Assembly (NCBI GenBank): GCA_035623335.1
Contig: DASPTQ010000183.1
Location: forward strand, 26,386 to 90,385
DNA: 64,000 nucleotides
Direction: 5' to 3'
Origin: JAFAGX01 sp035623335
GTDB lineage: Bacteria; Acidobacteriota; Terriglobia; Terriglobales; Acidobacteriaceae
The position numbers were made by a program, and so were the translations under genes. Positions 1-7,538 of this stretch are shown piece by piece (position 1 is the stretch's first letter; every line of letters begins with the position of its first letter). The notes under the pieces are model-generated. The model had not been told where the DNA came from. It saw nothing but the letters and a program-made list of their open reading frames with translations, and made no database searches.

Positions 1-176
1 ACCAGTTGCACGGCCTCGATCTTGACGGGAATGCCAGGAGGGCCTTGTGCCTGGGCATCTTTCAACGAGCTCGCTCGATTGCAGGCAGTTGAAAACAAAG
101 CCAGGAGTAAGGACGACAGTAAACCGGCGCCTAACCCCATGCGGTGCCGGCAGGGCGCACTCGCCTTTCTCGACAC
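1..176 (-). CDS. RND-type efflux periplasmic adaptor lipoprotein, N-terminal fragment
   Basis: Only the first 58 codons are in the window; the gene runs off the left edge. The GTG at 176 is chosen because a strong Shine-Dalgarno, GAGGAGAGG, lies at 186-194 with 9 nt spacing; an in-frame ATG at 140 has none. The product starts with a basic stretch, then a hydrophobic run ending in the lipobox FSTAC, so it should be a lipoprotein exported by Sec and anchored in a membrane. The residues after the lipobox (GPPGIPVKIEAVQL) resemble the first beta strand of HlyD/MFP adaptors of RND pumps, which bridge the inner-membrane pump and outer-membrane channel. The adaptor call rests on this short segment; the lipoprotein call is firmer. 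Confidence 0.55.
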   Translation of the reverse strand, partial: MSRKASAPCRHRMGLGAGLLSSLLLALFSTACNRASSLKDAQAQGPPGIPVKIEAVQL

Positions 177-492
177 GGTCGTGGTCCTCTCCTCTATCGG
201 AACCATGCGGTCGTTCGACTGGCTTGGGTACCCAAAACCAGGGACCGCTGTACCTAGATTAACGCAAGCACATTAGACTCGAAAATGAGGCGAATGTTAT
301 CGAGGAAAGGCAAGTTGGAGCGCAGGTCTGCTACATTGTTCGTGCCAGCCACGACCGCGGGGAACACGGCAGCGCTGCGGCTGGGGTTCGATCCGCTCGA
401 ACGGCAAAGGGATCCGGCAAGGGCCTTCCCGGTCTTGGTCCGGCTTGGACCTGCCGCAAGACCGCGGTGAACTGGAGTTGGGCAGGAGGAGG
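177..492. other. Divergent intergenic region, no gene seen
   Basis: This 316-nt stretch separates the minus-strand adaptor gene from the plus-strand aldolase gene and must hold both promoters. Beyond the Shine-Dalgarno at 186-194 for the minus-strand gene I see no convincing -35/-10 pair, hairpin terminator or repeat. Confidence 0.5.
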
Positions 493-1536
493 ATGAAACC
501 CGCTCGCAGCTTTGCCAGTGACAATAACGCCGGTATTCACCCTAGAATCCTCGAAGCGATCGCCGCCGCCAATTACGGCCACGTCGTGGGATACGGCGAC
601 GATCCCTATACCAAGGCAGCCATCGCCAAGTTCAAGCAGCATTTTGGTCCTGACATCGAGGTCTTTTTCGTCTTCAACGGCACGGCGGCGAACTGTCTTG
701 GCTTGAAGGCACTCACGGAGAGCTACCACGGGGTGATTTGCGCCGAGGCTGCTCACATTTATACCGACGAATGCGGGGCTCCCGAGAAGTTCACGGGCTG
801 CAAACTGATCCCGATTCCCACCTCCAATGGCAAGCTCACGGTGGAGTCTGTAAGCCAGGCATATCACGGGATCGGCGACCAGCACCACGTTCAGCCGCGC
901 GTGGTTTCGATCACCCAAGTGAGCGAGACGGGAACTGTCTATCAACCCAGAGAAGTCCGGGCCTTAGCCCGCTTCGCGCATGAGCACAACCTATTTCTCC
1001 ACATGGATGGCGCGCGAATCGCCAACGCGGCGGTCAGCCTGGGCTTGACCTTGCGGGAAGCCACTCGGGATTTAGGAGTGGACGTGCTTTCCTTCGGCGG
1101 AACCAAGAATGGCGCCCTGGGAGCGGAGGCCGTGATCTTTTTCGATAAGCAGCTTAGCCGGGATTTTGTTTACCTCCGCAAGCAGGGGATGCAATTAGCT
1201 TCGAAGATGCGCTTTGTCGCAGTCCAGTTCGAAGCCTTGCTCTCGGGGGATCTCTGGCGAAAGAACGCGGAACACGCCAACCGCATGGCGGCTTTGCTGA
1301 AAAGGGAAGTGGGCAAGATCCCCAAAGTGAAGGTGGTCTATGCCGTGGAAGCCAACGGCGTGTTCGCGCAGATTCCACGGCAGGCGATTCGAAAGCTGCA
1401 ACAGCGGTATTTCTTTTACGTGTGGGATGAAGCACAATCCATCGTGCGCTGGATGTGTTCGTTCGACACCACCGAGGAGGATGTAAAGCAGTTCGCAACC
1501 CTTCTAGGCCGAACCGTGGGAAGCCCGGGCGATTGA
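493..1536 (+). CDS. ltaE: Low-specificity L-threonine aldolase (beta-eliminating lyase family)
   Basis: A 347-residue cytosolic PLP enzyme predicted to cleave L-threonine or allo-threonine to glycine and acetaldehyde. The ATG at 493 follows a clear Shine-Dalgarno (GGAGGAGG, immediately upstream) and gives the family N-terminus SFASDNNAGIHP. Fold type I landmarks are visible: the HMDGARIANA aspartate that contacts the PLP ring nitrogen, and the Schiff-base lysine in FGGTKNGALGAE. Length matches the family. Related beta-eliminating lyases have similar sequences, so the substrate preference is inferred. A threonine 3-dehydrogenase at 49.1 kb would give the cell a second route of threonine breakdown. 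Confidence 0.88.
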   Translation: MKPARSFASDNNAGIHPRILEAIAAANYGHVVGYGDDPYTKAAIAKFKQHFGPDIEVFFVFNGTAANCLGLKALTESYHGVICAEAAHIYTDECGAPEKFTGCKLIPIPTSNGKLTVESVSQAYHGIGDQHHVQPRVVSITQVSETGTVYQPREVRALARFAHEHNLFLHMDGARIANAAVSLGLTLREATRDLGVDVLSFGGTKNGALGAEAVIFFDKQLSRDFVYLRKQGMQLASKMRFVAVQFEALLSGDLWRKNAEHANRMAALLKREVGKIPKVKVVYAVEANGVFAQIPRQAIRKLQQRYFFYVWDEAQSIVRWMCSFDTTEEDVKQFATLLGRTVGSPGD

Positions 1537-1640
1537 GACCAGCAGTTCCGGCCGAGAGCGGCGGGAGCGAGCCGAGATTCACTGCCGTGTCGGACGGCTC
1601 TCGATCGCACTTCCATGGTGTGTTAGGCTGAGAACCCACC

Positions 1641-2542
1641 ATGACCGCCTTTGCGCGCACCCAGGCCTTAGCCGTCGCGGGAATTCTTCTGGGGGCTTCC
1701 GCCATTGCGGTCGCGCAATCCGCGACACCGGGCGCGGTGAAGACCGGCTATGCTCCCATCGACCAATTGAACCTCTATTACGAAATCCACGGCGCTGGTG
1801 CACCCCTGGTCTCCACGGCGGACTAGGATCGACGGAAAGGATGTCTCACGTCACCTCCGCTCTTTCGACCACGCATCAGGTCATTGCCGTCGATCTCCAG
1901 GCGCACGGCCGCACCGCCGACATCGACCGGCCCTTGAGCTACGAAGCCATGGCCGACGACATCGCGGGGTTGATGAATTTCCTCAAGATCACCCAGTCGG
2001 ACGTAATGGGTTATTCCCTGGGAGGCGGCGTTGCTCTACAACTCGCCATCCGGCACCCGGCCATGGTGAGAAAGCTGGTTGTCGTGTCTACGGTTTTCGC
2101 GCGCAGCGGATGGTACCCGGAGATCCTCGTTTCCATGGATCATCTGGGTCCGGTGGCCGCCCAAGCCATGAAACCGAGCCTTGTTTACCAGACTTATGCC
2201 CGCATCGCTCCCAAGTCTTCCGACTGGCCCGTACTCGTCACCAAACTCGGAGATTTGTTGAAAAAGGATTATGAGTGGTCGAAGGATGTAGCTGCGATGA
2301 CGGCTCCAACCATGCTGGTCTTCGGCGATGCCGACGCCGCCCGCCCCGCGCACATGGTGGAATTCTTCAGCTTGCTCGGCGGTGGCCAGAAAGACGCTGG
2401 CTGGGATCGATGGGGAATCTCCAAGGCTCGGCGGGCGATCTTGCCTGGCGTCACCCATTACGACATTGTCGATTCTTCCGCGCTTGGGACCGCCGTTCTA
2501 CCGTTTCTCGAGGAATCGAATCCGCCGAAGCCTAGCCGGTAG
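1641..2542 (+). pseudogene. Alpha/beta hydrolase, disrupted by a single frameshift
   Basis: The first frame (from ATG 1641) encodes a signal peptide and the start of the hydrolase (GYAPIDQLNLYYEIHGAGAPLV) and stops at 1826. The downstream frame, read from about 1811, continues directly with the oxyanion-hole motif HGGLGST and runs to 2542 with the nucleophile elbow GYSLGGG, the acidic residue in FGDADAA and the histidine in GVTHYD. Adding one base near 1811 (in CTGGTCTCCAC) would restore a continuous protein of about 300 residues reading PLVLHGGLGST. All catalytic parts survive, so this is either a sequencing or assembly error or a very young pseudogene. The intact protein would be an exported esterase/lipase-like enzyme of unknown substrate. 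Confidence 0.8.
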
Positions 2543-2677
2543 TTGGCTATGCATCGTGTCTCTGAACATGGCTTTCCGTTCTAGCAAGCGGGTCTCTCTG
2601 CTCCTCCATTACCTCCGTAATTTGCCGTAGGCACTTTGAACTGTTGCAATAAACATAGACTTTCCCTAGTAGGCCAC

Positions 2678-3352
2678 ATGAGCGTTTCCACTCTGATTTC
2701 CATCGCAGCGCTGGCGATTGCGTGGGTCGTTATCAAGATTGCCCCAAAACTCTTCGCCCGGCAGGTGGGCCGCGTCGTCTTCGGGGCAATCGGGCAGGAC
2801 GCTCTGTCGAAGGTGCCGGAGCAAATCCAGTTGTCGCCTGTAGATGGCGTGCGATGGAAAGACGCAGCCGCCATCGAGCAGCAGGCATCCCCGCTGGTGC
2901 GGGCTGGCTTCAACGATCTGGGGACATACAGCGTGGACAAGATGCCGGGCGTGCTTGTGCGCATTCTCTTCCAGCCACAGACCTACGTTGCCGCTCACAT
3001 TTCCGAGCACCCTAAAGCCGGCAACTGGATCGAATTTGCCACGCGCTACACCGACGGTGGGAGTGACGTCCTGACTTCTCTGCCGGACCAGGGGATTGCT
3101 CCACCACCCTTTGTGCGAACCGCCCGCGCCGACCAGGGCACGCCAACCGACAGCCTCTACCAACAACACCTGCGGCAAAGAAGATCAAGCGGGATCAAGC
3201 CGGTGAGCCAGAATGATGTGCGGCACGAATTCGAGGACGCCTACATGCGCTACATGATCTGGAAGAACAACCAGGGGCTGAAGCCGGAAGAGGTCGCAAA
3301 GGTAGCGCAGAAGTGGGCCAGAACGAAGCAACACTCCGCCGGCCGATCCTGA
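2678..3352 (+). CDS. Membrane-anchored protein of unknown function
   Basis: A 224-residue protein I do not recognise. The ATG at 2678 places a single hydrophobic helix (about residues 4-20, ISIAALAIAWVVI) at the N-terminus, followed by a soluble domain with no cysteine pairs or familiar catalytic motif. An earlier in-frame start at 2636 would add a polar extension with two cysteines and is less likely. The C-terminal third is charged and helical (DVRHEFEDAYMRYMIWKNNQGLKPEEVAKVAQKWA). No strong Shine-Dalgarno is seen. Confidence 0.5.
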   Translation: MSVSTLISIAALAIAWVVIKIAPKLFARQVGRVVFGAIGQDALSKVPEQIQLSPVDGVRWKDAAAIEQQASPLVRAGFNDLGTYSVDKMPGVLVRILFQPQTYVAAHISEHPKAGNWIEFATRYTDGGSDVLTSLPDQGIAPPPFVRTARADQGTPTDSLYQQHLRQRRSSGIKPVSQNDVRHEFEDAYMRYMIWKNNQGLKPEEVAKVAQKWARTKQHSAGRS

Positions 3353-3512
3353 TCCGAAGCACGTGGAAGCCTTTCCTCCCCGCAACTTGCGGGACAGCAC
3401 CACATCACAACTGACCAGTGCGCTTGTGAGCGCTTATGCCCCGATTGCGTCAAGGGAGATGATGGAGGAGTGAGATAATTCGTAGTGTTTGACACTGCTC
3501 AGCGGGTGTTGC

Positions 3513-4010
3513 ATGAAAATGGTCCGCTCTCTCTGCTGCTGGTTCCTGCTATGTACAGCTGTGTTCGCCCAAGCCCCTGCCGGCGCCGACCGAAGTTCCT
3601 CTCTGATTGGAACGTGGCGAGTCCTAGAGTTTGCCGATCTGGATAAGGATGGGAAATGGACGTATTGGTTTGGGGAACATCCCCGGGGATACTTCGTCTA
3701 TGATGCGACCGGACACGTCCACATTCAGATCATGAGAGTTCCGCCGCTGGCACCTTTTCCAGAAGCAAGTTCCAATGGGGGCAAGCTACCCACATCCGAG
3801 CATGCCCTCGCGGCCTATTCCGCTTATTTTGCTTACTTCGGCTCCTACACGGTGGACACCAACAAGCAGATTGTGACCCACCATGTCGAGGGCAGCTTAT
3901 CGCCGGATTACACGGACACGGATCAGCCACGTCCCTTCAAATTGGAGGGTGACCGGTTAGAGATTGGTGATGGCAAGACTTGGCGGCGTGTGCTCGAGCG
4001 TGTGCGCTGA
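3513..4010 (+). CDS. Exported lipocalin-like domain protein
   Basis: About 165 residues. A Sec signal peptide (CCWFLLCTAVFAQA) precedes a small beta-rich domain that opens with LIGTWRVLEF and has WTYWFGEHPRGYFVYDATGHVHIQ, the pattern of the lipocalin-like family (PF13924 type), in which the GTW motif closes a small beta barrel. The ligand is unknown. Starts at 3489 or 3519 are also possible; 3513 gives the best balanced signal peptide. Confidence 0.6.
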   Translation: MKMVRSLCCWFLLCTAVFAQAPAGADRSSSLIGTWRVLEFADLDKDGKWTYWFGEHPRGYFVYDATGHVHIQIMRVPPLAPFPEASSNGGKLPTSEHALAAYSAYFAYFGSYTVDTNKQIVTHHVEGSLSPDYTDTDQPRPFKLEGDRLEIGDGKTWRRVLERVR

Positions 4011-4174
4011 TCCTGCAAGTCAAGCGAATTGTCTAACCATCGAATGGCGACATTGGCCGGAGATCAAGTTGCCGATAAATCGCAGCAACCCTCAAAACCC
4101 CATCGGATCGTCCTTTGGCGCGACAGATAAGGGCCGCGAGGCAGGACCGTAATCCTGCGTGCCCGAGAGGCGGG

Positions 4175-4339
4175 TCACATCTCATCTAATAAATCTTCGA
4201 GCGTCGGCTTGTGCTTTTGTTTCTTCTTCGTTTTGCGGTTGGGGATCACCCGCGAAGCTGGTGGCGTGCCGATTCGTTCGCGAGCCATGGCTTTGACCGC
4301 TTCCACCGCGCGAAACCGCTTCGGCTTTTTCTTCGGCAT
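4175..4339 (-). CDS. Small basic protein, conserved-looking, unknown function
   Basis: A 54-residue protein, 17 of whose residues are Lys or Arg, with an acidic tail (PTLEDLLDEM). The basic N-terminus MPKKKPKRFR and the internal KTKKKQKHK look able to bind nucleic acid, but there is no known fold to name. The ATG at 4339 is used; a TTG at 4357 would add six residues. It is transcribed opposite to its neighbours. Confidence 0.5.
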   Translation of the reverse strand: MPKKKPKRFRAVEAVKAMARERIGTPPASRVIPNRKTKKKQKHKPTLEDLLDEM

Positions 4340-4404
4340 GGGTCCATCTTGCCACAATCTGCCTGGACCTGAGGAGTACGCTTGAGCTGCGCCGAGAACC
4401 TCTC

Positions 4405-4800
4405 ATGAAGAAGAAACGCAATCGGTCGGCGATGATAATGGCAGGAGTTCTTCTTCTCCCTAGCGGAACTTTGTGGGCGGATGCCGTTTGCAACAAAAAG
4501 CCCCCACCCAAGCCGGTTCGATGCGTGTGCGGAAGGCTTATTGATCAGAGTGGCGCACCGGTTTCCGACGCAACCGTGAAGGTCATTCAAGACGGCAAAG
4601 ATCTCGAAACCGTGAGGACGGCCGGTGATGGCAAGTTCATCTTGGCTGGACTGAAGTCCGGGAGCTACGAGCTTGATGCGGAAGCCGAGGGGCTGATGAT
4701 ATTCCAGTCTCCGATCGTCGTGACCAGTTATTCCAAGAAATGCAAGCGTGGACTGGTTATCGTGCTCGCAACCAGCTACCCTTCTGTTTGCGGTAGCTAG
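4405..4800 (+). CDS. Exported protein with carboxypeptidase-regulatory-like (CNA-B type) domain
   Basis: A 131-residue protein. A basic N-terminus and hydrophobic stretch (AMIMAGVLLLPSGTLWA) make a signal peptide. The rest is one beta-sandwich of the CarboxypepD_reg type: CVCGRLIDQSGAPVSDATVKV, then GDGKFILAGLKSGSYELDAEAEGL. Four cysteines (near residues 29, 40, 42 and 113, plus one near the C-terminus) could form disulfides outside the cytoplasm. Such domains are very common in Acidobacteria surface proteins; the partner is unknown. Confidence 0.65.
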   Translation: MKKKRNRSAMIMAGVLLLPSGTLWADAVCNKKPPPKPVRCVCGRLIDQSGAPVSDATVKVIQDGKDLETVRTAGDGKFILAGLKSGSYELDAEAEGLMIFQSPIVVTSYSKKCKRGLVIVLATSYPSVCGS

Positions 4801-5085
4801 GTGATGAAGCCGTAGACGGCCGGCTAACCGCGGTGTTTGCCAGATGCATTTTCTTGCCGGGTTCTAGTACAAGCTAATGCAAGAGCCGCACTCTAACCGA
4901 CAGATTCCCAAGCATGCAGCGTTTTCGCCATGGTCTGAAGACCGGGTAGTGGGTTTGACGAACTTACTCCGATCTTCCCAAGAGGAAAAGTAGCGGGAGT
5001 CGATGAACGAAGAAGCTTCGGTGCGCTCGGCGTGCAATAATCAGGAGAGGCTCTGATCCACCCGGAGGAGTGACGCACAGTCGGT

Positions 5086-5361
5086 ATGGACGAAAAAGAC
5101 TTTTTCGATGAGCGACAGGAGAAAAAGACGGCTCAGTTGAATTGTCCCCATTGCCAGCAGTCGGGGGAATACGAGATCACGTGGCTGGTGCGCACGAAGA
5201 AAAGACAGCTGACCGGCCGCGCCGATGAACGAGATCGTGCACGCTTCTCGAAGGCCCGCTCGTACATGCTGCGCAAAGACGATATGATGGCGTGCAAGAA
5301 CCTGCGTTGCCGCAAACGGTTCGAGATCTCGGGCGTGCAATCGGTGGTGTTTACTGAGTAA
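5086..5361 (+). CDS. Small zinc-ribbon-like protein, unknown function
   Basis: A 91-residue cytosolic protein with a CPHC knuckle near residue 21 and a CKNLRC knuckle near residue 70, together the four ligands of a zinc ribbon. Between them lies a basic stretch (TKKRQLTGRADERDRARFSKARSY). Its role, possibly nucleic acid binding, is inferred from this alone. No Shine-Dalgarno sits at normal distance; GGAGGAG is 16-22 nt upstream. Confidence 0.5.
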   Translation: MDEKDFFDERQEKKTAQLNCPHCQQSGEYEITWLVRTKKRQLTGRADERDRARFSKARSYMLRKDDMMACKNLRCRKRFEISGVQSVVFTE

Positions 5362-5396
5362 CTGATCCGCTTCCCTTGGGGCTCGCGCAGATCCGG

Positions 5397-5402
5397 TACA
5401 AT
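5397..5402 (+). promoter_or_regulatory. Candidate -10 element for the etf operon
   Basis: TACAAT preceded by GG (extended -10 style), with only a weak -35 (CTTGGG, spacing 16). A start site near 5409 would put the 18-bp palindrome at 5417-5434 just inside the transcript, a usual operator position. Confidence 0.4.
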
Positions 5403-5416
5403 CCTCGAAAATCCAG

Positions 5417-5434
5417 GGTTCGAACGTTCGAACC
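5417..5434. promoter_or_regulatory. Perfect 18-bp palindrome, candidate operator of the etf operon
   Basis: GGTTCGAACGTTCGAACC is its own reverse complement. It lies about 108 nt before the etfB start and just downstream of the candidate -10 element. It has no loop, so it is better explained as the site of a dimeric repressor than as an RNA hairpin. The regulator is not in the window. Confidence 0.45.
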
Positions 5435-5541
5435 AGCTCCGAGGAAATGTCGAGTGCGAATGGCTCGCTGCTCATTTATACTTACGCGTTTGTCCACCTG
5501 TTCCGTGGTTCCGTGAAACCCCCAGGAACGAGGAGCCTTCT

Positions 5542-6312
5542 TTGAAGATTTTGGTCTGCATGAAGCAAGTGCCGCAGAAGGATGCACCCTTAAAGCTGAA
5601 TGAGAGCGGCACCTGGATTCGGGAGGACGTGTCGTACGAGGTCAACGAGCCGGATGCCTATGCGCTCGAGGAAGCCCTGCGCCAAAAAGAGAAACATGGG
5701 GGCACAGTGGTCGTGATTACCTCCGGTCCGGCCCGCGCCCAGCAAGTCCTGCGAGAGGCCTTGGCCAAGGGCGCCGATCGAGCCATTCACTTGGAAGACC
5801 CCGCCTTCGTTGGGCTCGATGCCTTCAATACGGCGCGGGCCTTCGCCGCCGCCATTCAAGGCGAACCCTTCGATCTGATCTTTACCGGTCTTCAGTCCGA
5901 TGACTACGGTTATGCACAAACGGGCGTGATCCTTGCCGAGCTCTTAGGTTGGCCGCATGCAACCATCATCATGCAGATCGAGAAGAACGACGCCGGAATT
6001 CGGGTGAAACGTGAACTCGAGGCCGGCTATTTCCAGTTCGTGGACATGCCGTTACCGGCTGTTCTTACCATTCAATCGGGGATCAACAAGCTGCGCTATG
6101 CAACCCTGATGGGGATCAAGCAAGCCAAGACTAAACCGTTGCAGAAAGTCACCATGGCGGACGTGCAGTCGGCGGTGACGGGAAACCTGCAAGAGATAAA
6201 GCACCTGTACGTGCCGCAAAAGACAAAGAAAACAGAGGTTCTTGAAGGTTCGGCGGCCGAGATTGCCAAGAAATTGGTGGACAAGTTGCGCAACGAAGTG
6301 CGGGTTCTGTAG
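5542..6312 (+). CDS. etfB: Electron transfer flavoprotein, beta subunit
   Basis: 256 residues, the usual EtfB/FixA length. It starts at a TTG (5542) supported by the Shine-Dalgarno GAGGAG at 5530-5535 and yields the family N-terminus MKILVCMKQVP. The family body follows: YEVNEPDAYALEEALRQKE, LAKGADRAIHLED, FTGLQSDDYGYAQTGVILAELLGWPHAT. With EtfA it forms the soluble heterodimer that carries electrons from acyl-CoA dehydrogenases. It is the first of three genes (etfB-etfA-ETF:QO) on one strand. Confidence 0.92.
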   Translation: MKILVCMKQVPQKDAPLKLNESGTWIREDVSYEVNEPDAYALEEALRQKEKHGGTVVVITSGPARAQQVLREALAKGADRAIHLEDPAFVGLDAFNTARAFAAAIQGEPFDLIFTGLQSDDYGYAQTGVILAELLGWPHATIIMQIEKNDAGIRVKRELEAGYFQFVDMPLPAVLTIQSGINKLRYATLMGIKQAKTKPLQKVTMADVQSAVTGNLQEIKHLYVPQKTKKTEVLEGSAAEIAKKLVDKLRNEVRVL

Positions 6313-6437
6313 GCGTCTGCGCCTCGCCTGCTCGGCGTCCGATGTCGGTTCCGGCAAACGAGGTTGACCCGCGAAGCGCCGTCCGATCGCCAGGGTCGTC
6401 GATTGCGACCAAGAACTTGTAAGTGAGCACATTGCCT

Positions 6438-7430
6438 ATGCCGGATAACATTGTGGTCGTGGTTGAGCAACGGGAGGGAAAACTCAATCGTGTTTCCTGG
6501 GAGACGCTGACCGCGGGCCAGGCGCTGGCGGCGAGTGGTTGGACGCTCGATGCCGTAGTCGTCGGCAAGAGTGTGGCCAATTTGGCCCAGGAGGTTGCTG
6601 GCAAGAAGCTCAGGAAGGTCTACGCCATAGAATCTCCGAGCTTCGAACCCTATACGCCGGACGCGTTTGCCTTCGGCCTTAAGCAATTTCTCGAGTCCCA
6701 GACACCGACATTGGTGCTGATGCCTCATACTTATCAGGTGCGCGACTTCGTGCCCAAGCTGGCAACCGCCATGGGCCGCACCGTGATCAGCGACTGCATT
6801 GGCTATAAGAAGGAAGGCGACAAGCTGCTCTTCACCCGGCAAATGTTTCAGGGCAAGCTGGCAGCCGACGTCAGCTTTAGTGGCCCGCCGCCCTGGTTTG
6901 TCACGTTTCAGAACGGGGCGTTCCGCGGTGACCAGGTCGAGGCCGGCGCCAGTCGAGCCCCGGTAGAAACCGTCAAGGTAGAAATTGGCGATGGCGTGAT
7001 CCGGGAAAAGCCGCAGCCGGTGTTCAAGGAGGCCAAACAAGCCGTCGATCTGACCCAGGCGGAAATCATTGTTTCCATTGGCCGGGGAATCAAAGAACAA
7101 CAGAATATCCAGCTCGCCCAACGGCTTGCCGAGGCGCTCGGCGGCGAAATCGCCGCTTCCCGTCCGATCTGCGATGCCGGCTGGCTGCCTATGGATCGGC
7201 AAATTGGCTCGTCCGGGCAAACCGTGGCACCCAAGCTCTACCTGGCGCTCGGCATCAGTGGCGCTATCCAGCATATCGTTGGGATGAAAGGTTCACGCAC
7301 CATCATCGCCGTGAACAAAGATTCGGAAGCGCCCATTCTTGAGATTGCGGATTACGCCGTAATCGGCAACTTATTCGACATCGTGCCGCCGCTGATCGAG
7401 GAAGTAAAGAAAGCAAAAGCTGGCAGTTAG
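6438..7430 (+). CDS. etfA: Electron transfer flavoprotein, alpha subunit
   Basis: 330 residues. The ATG at 6438 gives the family start MPDNIVVVVEQREGKLNRVS; a GTG at 6423 would add five residues. The C-terminal FAD domain is intact: SRPICDAGWLPMDRQIG, GQTVAPKLYLALGISGAIQH, and NKDSEAPILEIADYAVIGN. It binds the FAD that accepts electrons from dehydrogenases and passes them to the ETF:quinone oxidoreductase encoded just downstream. Confidence 0.93.
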   Translation: MPDNIVVVVEQREGKLNRVSWETLTAGQALAASGWTLDAVVVGKSVANLAQEVAGKKLRKVYAIESPSFEPYTPDAFAFGLKQFLESQTPTLVLMPHTYQVRDFVPKLATAMGRTVISDCIGYKKEGDKLLFTRQMFQGKLAADVSFSGPPPWFVTFQNGAFRGDQVEAGASRAPVETVKVEIGDGVIREKPQPVFKEAKQAVDLTQAEIIVSIGRGIKEQQNIQLAQRLAEALGGEIAASRPICDAGWLPMDRQIGSSGQTVAPKLYLALGISGAIQHIVGMKGSRTIIAVNKDSEAPILEIADYAVIGNLFDIVPPLIEEVKKAKAGS

Positions 7431-7538
7431 AGTCTTTATCTTGCAACCGATCCGGAATTTGTCGCTGCCGCTCTTGGCTTTTCGCGAAGTTGGGCCCGGC
7501 CCTGCCGTTCATTTGGGCGCCCCGTCCCTGATGGAACC

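Noticed and set aside
5411..5440. T-arm-like GGTTCGAAC suggesting a tRNA or attachment site
   Set aside because: No acceptor, D or anticodon stem can be formed around it; the sequence is better described as a symmetrical operator-like palindrome.
6096..7274. 392-codon minus-strand frame opposite etfB/etfA
   Set aside because: It spans the junction of two well-supported genes on the other strand and has no recognisable protein features.
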